64,000 nt of DNA from Microbacterium testaceum (GTDB lineage: Bacteria; Actinomycetota; Actinomycetes; Actinomycetales; Microbacteriaceae). Position 1 is the stretch's first letter. Every line of letters starts with the position of its first letter. Where the stretch lies: the NCBI RefSeq assembly GCF_029761935.1, contig NZ_CP121699.1, forward strand, positions 2,542,001 to 2,606,000. Direction: 5' to 3'. Made by a program: the position numbers and the translations under genes. Under the pieces are notes generated by a model that worked only from the letters and a program-made list of their open reading frames with translations, did not search any database and was not told the DNA's origin. Positions 56,357 to 64,000 of this stretch are shown piece after piece.

Positions 56357-57820
56357 TCAGACCAGAGGCGCGACGTCGGCGTACGCGTCGGTCTCGACGG
56401 CGGGGGCGGATGCCGCGGTGCCGAACACCCGCGCACGCCGGGTCGTGGCATCCCACGTCGGCCACCCCGGATCACCGTCGCGCGCGAACGCGACCGCCGC
56501 GGCGTGCATCTCGGCGGCCAGAGCGGGTGGGGGAGTCTCGCCCGCGATGCGGTCGACGCCCTCGGCGTCGAGGTGGTCGAACCAGAACGGCACGTCGAGG
56601 CAGTGGCAGGCGACGCCGATCGAAGGCACGGGCGATGCCCACGCGAAACGGTAGAGCCAGGTCGCGGCGTCGCCGCGCGCCCGGGCGGTCCTGTGCACCG
56701 TCGCGCGGATGACCCGATCGGTGACGTATCCGCCGAGCAGGGCCGCGGCCCCGCGCCGTCGGGTGCGCTCGAGATACGCGCGTCGCCGCGATCGCCGCAG
56801 ACCGAGCACGGCCAGGGCGAGAGGGACCGGCACCACTCGGAGGGCGCCCGCGAACCGGCCGGTCAGGCCCGTGAACTCGTCGTCCGTCGACCCGATGACG
56901 AGGGGGATGCCGGCCCCGACACCGTCGGCGAGAGCCTCGAGCGGATGCCGGGGCAGCACGTCCGTGTCGATCACCGGCCCCAGCGGCAAGCCGTCGTCGA
57001 GCAGCGTCGCGAGCGACGACAGCGCCCGGACCAGGTGCGGCGTGAGGGCGCTCTTCTGCGCCGCGAGAATCCGCTCCTCGGGCACCGACGCGAAGCCGTC
57101 GCGGTCGGCGTGGATCCCGATGCGGGCGGCGACCCGGTCGGCGAAACGCCTGGCCGCCTCGAGCGGGACCGCGCCGATCGCGGGCGAGATCGCCATCGCG
57201 GCGTGGAAGAGGCCGGAGGCCGCGGGGCTCGACAACAGCGCGAGCACCGACCCTCCGCCCGCCGACTGCCCGGCCACCGTCACTCGGGTCGGGTCGCCGC
57301 CGAACGCGCGGATCTCGTCGCGCACCCACTCCAGCGCCGCGATCTGGTCGCGCAGACCCCGGTTGGCGGGAGTGCCGTCGATGAGACCGAAGCCGTCGAA
57401 GCCGATCCGGTACGAGATCACCACGGTGATCACCCCGTCCCGCGCGAACGCATCGCCGTCGTACCAGCGGCTCGCGGGCGAGCCCGAGGTGAAACCACCC
57501 CCGTGGATCCACACGAGCACCGGCAGAGCGGCATCCGGACCGATGTCCACCGTGGCGAACACGTTGACGTTCAGCGTGGCGTCTCCCGGCACGCTCGGCT
57601 CGGGGATGAGGGTGATCCCCGCGTCGCCCCGCTGCGCCGTGGCGCCGTACGCGGTGGCATCGCGCTCGCCCTCCCACGCCTCCACCGGCACGGGAGCGGC
57701 GAAGCGCAGTGCCCCGACCGGAGCCTGAGCGAACGGGATGCCGAGGAACACGGCGGCGGCACCCCGCCGGAATCCGCGGACGGCCCCCTTCGAGGTCACG
57801 GCGAGGGGAGTGGCATCCAT
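56357..57820 (-). CDS. Carboxylesterase family (type B) enzyme
   Basis: Serine esterase of 487 residues. WIHGGGFTSGSP is the oxyanion loop, VAGQSAGGGSV the nucleophile elbow, GSTDDEFTG holds the acidic residue and VACHCLDVPFW the catalytic His, all in family order. No signal peptide. ATG at 57820 is chosen because the open frame upstream runs through palindromic element R6 and loses homology. Possible p-nitrobenzyl esterase-like broad specificity. Confidence 0.85.
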   Translation of the reverse strand: MDATPLAVTSKGAVRGFRRGAAAVFLGIPFAQAPVGALRFAAPVPVEAWEGERDATAYGATAQRGDAGITLIPEPSVPGDATLNVNVFATVDIGPDAALPVLVWIHGGGFTSGSPASRWYDGDAFARDGVITVVISYRIGFDGFGLIDGTPANRGLRDQIAALEWVRDEIRAFGGDPTRVTVAGQSAGGGSVLALLSSPAASGLFHAAMAISPAIGAVPLEAARRFADRVAARIGIHADRDGFASVPEERILAAQKSALTPHLVRALSSLATLLDDGLPLGPVIDTDVLPRHPLEALADGVGAGIPLVIGSTDDEFTGLTGRFAGALRVVPVPLALAVLGLRRSRRRAYLERTRRRGAAALLGGYVTDRVIRATVHRTARARGDAATWLYRFAWASPVPSIGVACHCLDVPFWFDHLDAEGVDRIAGETPPPALAAEMHAAAVAFARDGDPGWPTWDATTRRARVFGTAASAPAVETDAYADVAPLV

Positions 57821-57847
57821 CCCCTCATCCTGCCGCGCCACCCGCAC

Positions 57848-57902
57848 GAGGGGTCGAAAAGTGTCGCCTCGGCGTGCCCGGAAGCGACAGATCTCGACCC
57901 TC
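57848..57902. repeat. Family II palindromic element R6
   Basis: GAGGGGTCGA and TGTCGCCTC pair with GAAGCGACA and TCGACCCTC around a ten-base loop. The inner stem TGTCGCYTC-N10-GAAGCGACA is the same as in R5 while the outer arms differ. Located 54 bases past the galK stop, so it may terminate the gal operon. Confidence 0.65.
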
Positions 57903-57956
57903 ACACGCGCACGCGTGCTCCGTCCTCACGGCGCAGCACGGGCAGCGGAGGGTGGG

Positions 57957-59116
<1,160 letters not shown>

Positions 59117-59120
<4 letters not shown>

Positions 59121-60292
59121 GCCGTCACCTCCGGAACGGTGTCGAGGGCGGCGCGCAGGCGTTCGGCCTGCGACTCGGGGGTCACGTCGCCGATCCAGGC
59201 GCCCATGGCGGCCTCGGATCCGGCGAGGTATTTCAGCTTGTCGGCGGCGCGACGCGGAGAGGTGATCTGCAGGTTGAGGCGCACGGCATCGCGGCCTCGC
59301 CCGACCGGCGCCTGGTGCCAGGCGGCGATGTAGGGCGTGGGGGTGTCGTACAGGGCGTCGATCCCCCGCAGCAGGCGCAGGTAGAACGGAGCGAGCTCGT
59401 CGCGCTCGGCGGCGGTCGTCTCGGCGAGGTCGGCGACGTGACGGTGCGGCAGCACGTGCACCTCGACGGGCCAGCGGGCAGCGAACGGGACGAACGCCGT
59501 CCAGTGCTCGCCCCGCAGGACGACGCGCTCGCCGGCCTGTTCGAACCCGAGGATGCGCTGGAACAGGTCGTTCGAGCTGCGCGCGATCGTGTCGAGCAGG
59601 CGGTGCGTGCGCGGGGTCACGTACGGGTAGGCGTAGATCTGCCCGTGCGGGTGGGGGAGGGTGACACCGATCTCCTGCCCCCGGTTCTCGAAGGGGAACA
59701 CCTGGCGGATGCCGGGAAGAGCCGACAGTGCCGCGGTGCGATCGGCCCAGGCTTCGATGACGGTGCGGGCGCGCGTGCGCGAGAGCGAGCCGAACGACCC
59801 CTCGTGCTGGGGGCTGAAGCACACGACCTCGCAGCGGCCCACCGAGGTGCGGGTGCGGCCGAGGCCGAGATGCTCGAGGTCGTCGTCGCTGCGGGGTGGG
59901 TCGACGGCGGCCGGGGCGTCGCCGATCGCCGCGTCGAGGGCGGGTCCGAACGAGGGTGACTTGTTCTCGAAGACCGCCACGTCGTAGAGCGAGGGGATCT
60001 CGGACGGGTTCGTCGGCGTCTGCGGCGAGAGCGGGTCGAGGTGCGCCGGCGGCAGGAACGCGCGGTTCTGACGATTGGATGCCACGGTGATCCAGTCGCC
60101 GGTCAGCACGTCCTGACGCATGGTGGCGGTGGCGGGACGCGGGTCGAGCCTGCGGGCGTCGATCGCGCGCTCGGCGCCGAGCGTGGTGCCGGGATCGTCG
60201 AAGTACATCAGTTCGCGGCCGTCGGCCAGGTGCGTCGTCCGCTTGACGACGCCGGCGCCAAGGGGCACGACGGAGGAGCTGTCCGTGTTCAC
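59117..60292 (-). CDS. galT: Galactose-1-phosphate uridylyltransferase
   Basis: Exchanges UMP between UDP-glucose and galactose-1-phosphate. 391 residues. LPHPHGQIYAYPYVTP carries the catalytic HPH; GDWITVASNRQNR and VFENKSPSFG are conserved N-terminal blocks, HVLPHRHVADL and WHQAPV lie in the second HIT-like half. The GTG start at 60292 has no ribosome site; TAGCGT lies six bases upstream, so the mRNA is probably leaderless. First gene of galTK. Confidence 0.94.
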
Positions 60293-60300
60293 GATAACAC
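60285..60300. promoter_or_regulatory. LacI-type operator O1 over the galT start
   Basis: GTGTTCACGATAACAC has inverted ends GTGTT/AACAC. It covers the predicted transcription start and first codons of galT. O2 (60315-60330), read on the other strand, differs at only two positions. Confidence 0.75.
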
Positions 60301-60327
60301 GCTACATCTGGGGCGTGATATCGTCAA
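60299..60327 (-). promoter_or_regulatory. galTK promoter (leaderless)
   Basis: Minus strand -35 TTGACG (60327-60322), 17-bp spacer, -10 TAGCGT (60304-60299), then six bases to GTG 60292. Operators O1 and O2 cover the start and the -35 respectively. Confidence 0.7.
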
Positions 60328-60330
60328 CAC
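60315..60330. promoter_or_regulatory. LacI-type operator O2 upstream of the regulator gene
   Basis: GTGATATCGTCAACAC; its complement GTGTTGACGATATCAC matches O1 at 14 of 16 positions. Centre-to-centre distance to O1 is 30 bp, about three helical turns. It lies next to the GGAGGGGG ribosome site of the lacI-type gene, consistent with autoregulation. Confidence 0.72.
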
Positions 60331-60342
60331 GGAGGGGGCGTG

Positions 60343-61308
60343 ATGCGCGTATCCATGGCCGATGTGGCCGAGAAGGCCGGCGTTTCGACGCAGACGGTGT
60401 CGCGCGTCGCCAACGGAAGCCCCCGCGTCGACCCCGCCACCCGGGCGCGCGTCGAGAAGGCCATGGCCGACCTCGGGTACCGCATGCACCGGGCCGCTCG
60501 GGCCCTGCGCACGGGGCAGACATCCACGATCGGCCTGGTCGTGTCGACCCTCGCCTCGGTCGGCAACTCCCGCATGCTGCAAGCGATCTCCGAGGCCGCC
60601 GCCGCCCGCGACTACGCGCTCGCCGTGGTGACCGTCGGGGAACGCGGCATCCGCGACGCCTTCGCCCGGCTCCGCTCGCAGGGCGTCGACGGCGCCGTCG
60701 TGCTGAACGAGGCGACCGAGCTCGCGCGCGACGCGGCGCCTCCCGCCGATCTGCACCTCGTCGTGGTGGACTCTCCGCCGGACGAGCGCTTCTCGATCGT
60801 GCAGTCCGACCATGCCGGGGGAGCGCGCGCCGCGACGGAGTATCTCCTCTCCCTCGGGCACTCGACGGTGCATCACATCGCCGGGCCCGCGCGCTCCTTC
60901 GCGGCGACCGAGCGCGAGCGCGGCTGGCGCGAGGCCCTCGCCCACGCCGGAGCCGTGGTGCCCGAGCCGGCCCGGGGGGATTGGACCTCGGCATCCGGTC
61001 ACTCGGCCGTCAGCGGTCTCGGCGGCGCCCGCGCGATCTTCGTGGCGAACGACCAGATGGCGCTCGGCGCCCTGCGCGCCCTCGCCGACGCGGGTCGGCG
61101 GGTGCCCGAAGACGTCGCCGTCGTCGGCTTCGACGACATCGTGGATGCCGCGGAGTTCCGCCCGCCGTTGACCACCGTGCGCCAGGACTTCGACGCGCTC
61201 GGTCGTCGCGCCGTGGCCGCCCTCGTCGCGGCGATCAAGGGTGGGGAGCCGATCGTCGAGTCGGTCCCCGCGGCGCTCGTGGTGCGCGCGAGCAGCGCCG
61301 CGCGCTGA
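60343..61308 (+). CDS. LacI-family regulator of the galTK genes
   Basis: Repressor of 321 residues. The HTH is MADVAEKAGVSTQTVSRVANG followed by the hinge ARALRTGQTSTIGLVV; the sensor has VVVDSPPDERFS, FVANDQMALGAL and VVGFDDIVDAAEFRPPLTTV. GGAGGGGG precedes ATG 60343 (GTG 60340 and ATG 60355 are alternatives). Divergent from galT across two operators, so it most likely represses galTK and itself, with galactose or a derivative as inducer. It may also act on the sugar importer that converges from 61.6 kb. Confidence 0.9.
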   Translation: MRVSMADVAEKAGVSTQTVSRVANGSPRVDPATRARVEKAMADLGYRMHRAARALRTGQTSTIGLVVSTLASVGNSRMLQAISEAAAARDYALAVVTVGERGIRDAFARLRSQGVDGAVVLNEATELARDAAPPADLHLVVVDSPPDERFSIVQSDHAGGARAATEYLLSLGHSTVHHIAGPARSFAATERERGWREALAHAGAVVPEPARGDWTSASGHSAVSGLGGARAIFVANDQMALGALRALADAGRRVPEDVAVVGFDDIVDAAEFRPPLTTVRQDFDALGRRAVAALVAAIKGGEPIVESVPAALVVRASSAAR

Positions 61309-61471
61309 TCCGGCAGCGGTGGTACACCGAAGTCCTCGCTCGGGCTCGCCGTGCCCGCCGTCGACTGACACTCCGTCGGCCTCCTCCGCCCCCGCTGCCC
61401 GCGGCTCCGGCGCGGTTCGGCGCACCGTCCATGAGGTCCTCGCGCCGTCGCGCCTGGCGTCGACACCACGT

Positions 61472-61540
61472 GGTTTGGGGCGAATTCCGGCATTCGGGGC
61501 GGAAAATACACGCCCCGAACGACATAGTGCGCCCCAAACC
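61472..61540. repeat. Family III palindromic element R7
   Basis: Outer arms GGTTTGGGGCG (61472-61482) and CGCCCCAAACC (61530-61540) pair perfectly, as do inner arms TTCGGGGCG (61493-61501) and CGCCCCGAA (61511-61519) with loop GAAAATACA. This nested layout is conserved in spirit in R8. Confidence 0.72.
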
Positions 61541-61596
61541 GCGCCCTCACCCCGCCTCCGAACCACCCGAGCCCGGCGGCATCCGGAAACGAAGAA

Positions 61597-61626
61597 CGCC
61601 CGCGGATGCCGAAGCATCCGCGGGCG
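61597..61626 (-). terminator. Terminator of the sugar-binding protein gene, GGATGC/GCATCC stem
   Basis: CGCCCGCGGATGC (61597-61609) pairs perfectly with 61614-61626 over loop CGAA; on the minus strand TTCTTCGTTT follows, giving a T-rich tail. Confidence 0.85.
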
Positions 61627-61646
61627 CCTCTCGTGGGGAGAGCCTT

Positions 61647-62987
61647 CTACTTCTTCACGGGGATCGACTGCGACTCGAGTGCGCCGATCGTGGCGTCCTG
61701 ACCCTTCTGGAGGGCGTCGGCGAGGGTGCCGCTCCCGCTGACCGCGGCCTTGAAGCCGTCCGAGACGTCGGCGTAGGTCTTGGTCATGGTCGGACCCCAG
61801 GTGAAGTCAGGGGTGACCTCGGTGGCCGCCTTCGCGAAGACGTCGTAGATCTTCTGGCCGCCGTAGAAGTCGACGCCCTTCGCGAGCGAGGGGAGCTTGA
61901 GACCCTCGGTCGTGGCCGGGTAGATGTTGGCCTCTTCGTTCAGGGCGGTGAGCGCCTCCTGCGACGTGTTCAGCCACAGCGCGAACTTCGTGGCCTCGTA
62001 GGCGTGCGTGCTGCCCTTGAGGACGGCGATCGACGAGCCGCCCCAGTTGCCCGAGACCGCGTCCCCGGCCTTCCACTGCGGGAGGTCGGCGACGGCCCAG
62101 CCGCCGGCGGTGTCGGGAGCGCCGCTCGAGATCGAGTTGGCACCCCACACGGCGGAGTTCCACGTCCACACCTTGCTGGAGTTGTAGGCGTTGTTCCACT
62201 CGTCGGTCCACGCCGGGTACGTCGAGACGAGGTCCTGGTCGATGAGCGACTGCCAGTAGTCGGCGACCTTCTTCGAAGCGGGGTCGGTCAGCGAGACCGT
62301 CCAGCCGTCGGAGTCGTTGCCGAACCACTGTCCACCGGCCTGCCAGACGAAGCCGGCGAACTGGTTGATGTCGGACTGCGAGAAGTTCGTGATGTACCCG
62401 CCGAGTGCGCGGACCTTCTTGGCCGCCTCGGTGTACTCGTCCCACGTGGTGGGGATCGCGATCCCGTTCGCCGCGAACAGGTCCTTGCGGTAGAACAGCG
62501 CCATCGGGCCGATGTCCTGCGGGATGCCGTAGACGGCGTTGTCCTGGCCGAGAGTGGCCTGGTTCCACGCCCACCCGACGAACTGGTTTTTCGCGGCCAT
62601 CACGTCGGCGCAGCCCGCGATGTTCTCGACGCCGTCCTGCACGAGGAAGTTGGGGAGGGCGTCGTACTCGATCTGGCCGAGGTCGGGCGCGTTGCCGGCC
62701 GCGATCTGGTTGAAGAAGTTCTGGTAGGTGCCGTTGTTGCCGTTGGGGCCGGTCTGCACCTTCACCTGGATGTCGGGGTTCGCCGAGTTCCACATGTCGA
62801 CGACCTTCTCGATGCCCGGGATCCACGAGGTGAACTCGAGCGTGACGGGTCCGTCCGAGGGGGCGCAGTCGGCCGCGGCCGCGGCGCCCGAGCCGGCGCT
62901 GTCGCCGCTTCCGCCGCCGGCGCAACCGGCCAGCAGGAGAGCCGACAGGGCGACGCCCGCGGTCGCCGTGAGGATTCTGTTCTTCAT
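61647..62987 (-). CDS. Sugar ABC importer extracellular binding lipoprotein
   Basis: Family 1 solute-binding protein of 446 residues. The signal ends in lipobox LLAGC (Cys ~22) with a Gly/Ser/Ala linker. LEFTSWIPGIEKVVDMWNSANP, NAPDLGQIEYDALPNF, IPQDIGPMALFYRKDLF and WGGSSIAVLKGSTHAYEATKFALW are the typical blocks. Last gene of a minus-strand importer (two permeases, then binding protein). Near galTK, so a galactose-containing oligosaccharide is a reasonable guess for the ligand. Confidence 0.9.
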   Translation of the reverse strand: MKNRILTATAGVALSALLLAGCAGGGSGDSAGSGAAAAADCAPSDGPVTLEFTSWIPGIEKVVDMWNSANPDIQVKVQTGPNGNNGTYQNFFNQIAAGNAPDLGQIEYDALPNFLVQDGVENIAGCADVMAAKNQFVGWAWNQATLGQDNAVYGIPQDIGPMALFYRKDLFAANGIAIPTTWDEYTEAAKKVRALGGYITNFSQSDINQFAGFVWQAGGQWFGNDSDGWTVSLTDPASKKVADYWQSLIDQDLVSTYPAWTDEWNNAYNSSKVWTWNSAVWGANSISSGAPDTAGGWAVADLPQWKAGDAVSGNWGGSSIAVLKGSTHAYEATKFALWLNTSQEALTALNEEANIYPATTEGLKLPSLAKGVDFYGGQKIYDVFAKAATEVTPDFTWGPTMTKTYADVSDGFKAAVSGSGTLADALQKGQDATIGALESQSIPVKK

Positions 62988-63059
62988 GGAATGCCTTTCT
63001 CTGGGTGCCCGGGTGGGCCATTCCGCCCGGGGTGAGGGGCGGCCTGAGCCGCCGAGGGT

Positions 63060-63977
63060 TTACTTCAGGGCGCCGGTCCCGAGACCGTTGCGCCAGAAGC
63101 GCTGGAGGAGCAGGAAGATGACGATGAGGGGGATGACCGACAGCAGGGCGCCGATCAGCACGAGACCGCGGAGCTCCGGGATCTGGTTCAGCTGGTTGTT
63201 CCAGCCGTAGAGACCGAACACCACCGGGAAGAGCTCTTCGCTGCGCAGCATGATCAGCGGCAGGAAGAAGTTGTTCCAGATCGCGACGAACTGGAAGAGG
63301 AACATCGTCACCAGGGCGGGGCTCATGAGGCGCAGGCTCACGGTGAAGAAGGTCCGGATCTCGCCCGCGCCGTCGAGACGACTGGCCTCCAGCAACTCGT
63401 CGGGCACCGACGAGGCGGCGAAGATGCGCGCCAGGTACACCCCGAACGGGCTGACCAACGACGGCAGGAACACGGCCCAGAAGGTGTTCGTGAGCTGCAC
63501 CTGGCTGAAGATGAGGAACAGCGGCAGGGCCAGGGCGGTCGCGGGGACGAGCACGCCGCCGAGGACGACGTCGAAGATGACCTCGCGGCCCGGGAAGCGG
63601 TACTTCGCCAGCGCGTATCCGGCCATCGCCGCCAGCAGCGTCGCGACCGCGCCGCCGAGACCGGCGTAGAGCAGCGAGTTGCCCAGCCAGCGCAGGAAGA
63701 TCCCGTCACGGTAGGCGAACAGGTCGCCGATGTTCGAGAACAGCCGCATGTCGGCGAACCACAGCGGGTTCGTGGTGAGGATGTCGCCGGTGCTCTTGCT
63801 CGAGGCGACCAGCAGCCACCACAGCGGCAGCAGGAAGTAGACCGTGAACACGGCCATGATGAGCATCGCCGAGGTGCGCGAGACCAGCGGCTCGCGGATG
63901 GCGCGCGAGCGCGGGGAGTCCGAGCGCGGAGCGCCGGAACGGCCGACGCGGGGGCGGGAGGTGGTGACGGCGCTCAT
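63060..63977 (-). CDS. Sugar ABC importer permease (MalG type)
   Basis: 305 residues, six membrane segments after a charged N-terminal tail. The EAA loop is DELLEASRLDGAGEIRTFFTVSL near residue 205. ATG at 63977 overlaps the stop of the upstream gene (ATGA), and the binding-protein gene starts 73 bases downstream of its stop. No ATPase gene seen, as usual for actinobacterial oligosaccharide importers that share one ATPase. Confidence 0.88.
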   Translation of the reverse strand: MSAVTTSRPRVGRSGAPRSDSPRSRAIREPLVSRTSAMLIMAVFTVYFLLPLWWLLVASSKSTGDILTTNPLWFADMRLFSNIGDLFAYRDGIFLRWLGNSLLYAGLGGAVATLLAAMAGYALAKYRFPGREVIFDVVLGGVLVPATALALPLFLIFSQVQLTNTFWAVFLPSLVSPFGVYLARIFAASSVPDELLEASRLDGAGEIRTFFTVSLRLMSPALVTMFLFQFVAIWNNFFLPLIMLRSEELFPVVFGLYGWNNQLNQIPELRGLVLIGALLSVIPLIVIFLLLQRFWRNGLGTGALK

Positions 63978-64000
63978 GCGTTGCCCTTCTTCTGCATCCA
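63974..64000 (-). CDS. Sugar ABC importer permease (MalF type), C-terminal end only (partial)
   Basis: Only eight codons (WMQKKGNA) and the stop are in the window, overlapping the MalG-type start by ATGA. Identity as the partner permease is inferred from operon order, since two permeases normally precede or flank the binding protein. Confidence 0.5.
   Translation of the reverse strand, partial: WMQKKGNA

Larger units (their letters stand above)
61309..61646. other. Intergenic region between converging genes (338 bp)
   Basis: Contains palindromic element R7 (61472-61540) and the binding-protein terminator (61597-61626). Bases 61309-61471 show nothing I can name. Confidence 0.6.

Overview
The window is a chromosome segment of a high-GC Gram-positive bacterium, most likely Microbacterium or a close relative in Microbacteriaceae. 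GC is near 70%, GTG starts are common, and many genes overlap as ATGA or GTGA. Several genes look leaderless, and Tat and lipoprotein signals are typical of actinobacteria. The heptamer GGATGCC/GGCATCC is frequent. I saw no rRNA, tRNA, CRISPR array, insertion sequence or prophage. This is an inference from composition and protein style, not from a marker gene.

Layout. 1-7.9 kb: end of a transglutaminase-like gene, an FMN alpha-hydroxy-acid dehydrogenase behind a FadR/LldR-type operator, a TasA-like surface protein with a SipW-type signal peptidase, two MFS exporters with a MarR regulator, and an alpha/beta hydrolase. 8.0-19.3 kb: a polysaccharide locus with sugar ABC importer, BNR-4 lyase-like protein, FAD oxidoreductase, a LacI-like protein lacking its HTH, DeoR regulator and two CE7-type esterases. 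19.3-26.5 kb: an ebo-type operon (Ino1-like cyclase, EboC, TIM barrel fused to a frameshifted EboA, EboB, EboE, EboF). 26.8-34.3 kb: divergent ribose-type ABC importer, Gfo/Idh dehydrogenase, TIM-barrel enzyme and ROK regulator. 35.0-43.3 kb: a minus-strand set with a secreted sugar-dehydrogenase-like multidomain protein, a Tat-exported TIM barrel, a WxL-like surface protein and its DUF916 partner, divergent from a TatA/TatB-like pair. 43.2-45.2 kb: LysR regulator and EamA transporter. 45.2-47.1 kb: a cscBAD-like operon (WxL-like, DUF916, LPVTG mini-protein). 47.5-50.9 kb: a giant secreted PA14/propeller/CBM/DUF1080 protein. 50.9-57.8 kb: MMPL transporter, lipoate ligase, orphan DNA methyltransferase, LLM oxidoreductase, carboxylesterase. 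58.0-64 kb: galT-galK with a divergent LacI regulator, then part of a second sugar ABC importer.

Main result. A 24-bp inverted repeat, CTTTTG-N12-CAAAAG, lies on the promoters of five transcription units between 19.3 and 47.5 kb: ebo, the ABC/ROK block, the sugar-dehydrogenase/WxL operon, the csc-like operon and the DUF1080 gene. In four of them a -35 and -10 can be placed on the motif. This ties about 30 kb into one candidate regulon. My reading is a cell-surface system that oxidises and lyses glycosides outside the cell (secreted dehydrogenase-like propeller, Tat-exported TIM barrel, DUF1080 domain, WxL/DUF916 scaffold) and imports the products (ABC, Gfo/Idh, TIM barrel). A ROK protein is the likely repressor, and the ebo operon is recruited as a co-regulated metabolite-trafficking module. 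The shared operator is seen directly; the chemistry is inference.

Other structures: three families of intergenic palindromic elements sit at gene ends; several GC-rich terminators are built on paired GGATGC/GCATCC; two near-identical LacI-type operators 30 bp apart lie between galT and its regulator; and six genes show TANNNT six bases before the start codon.
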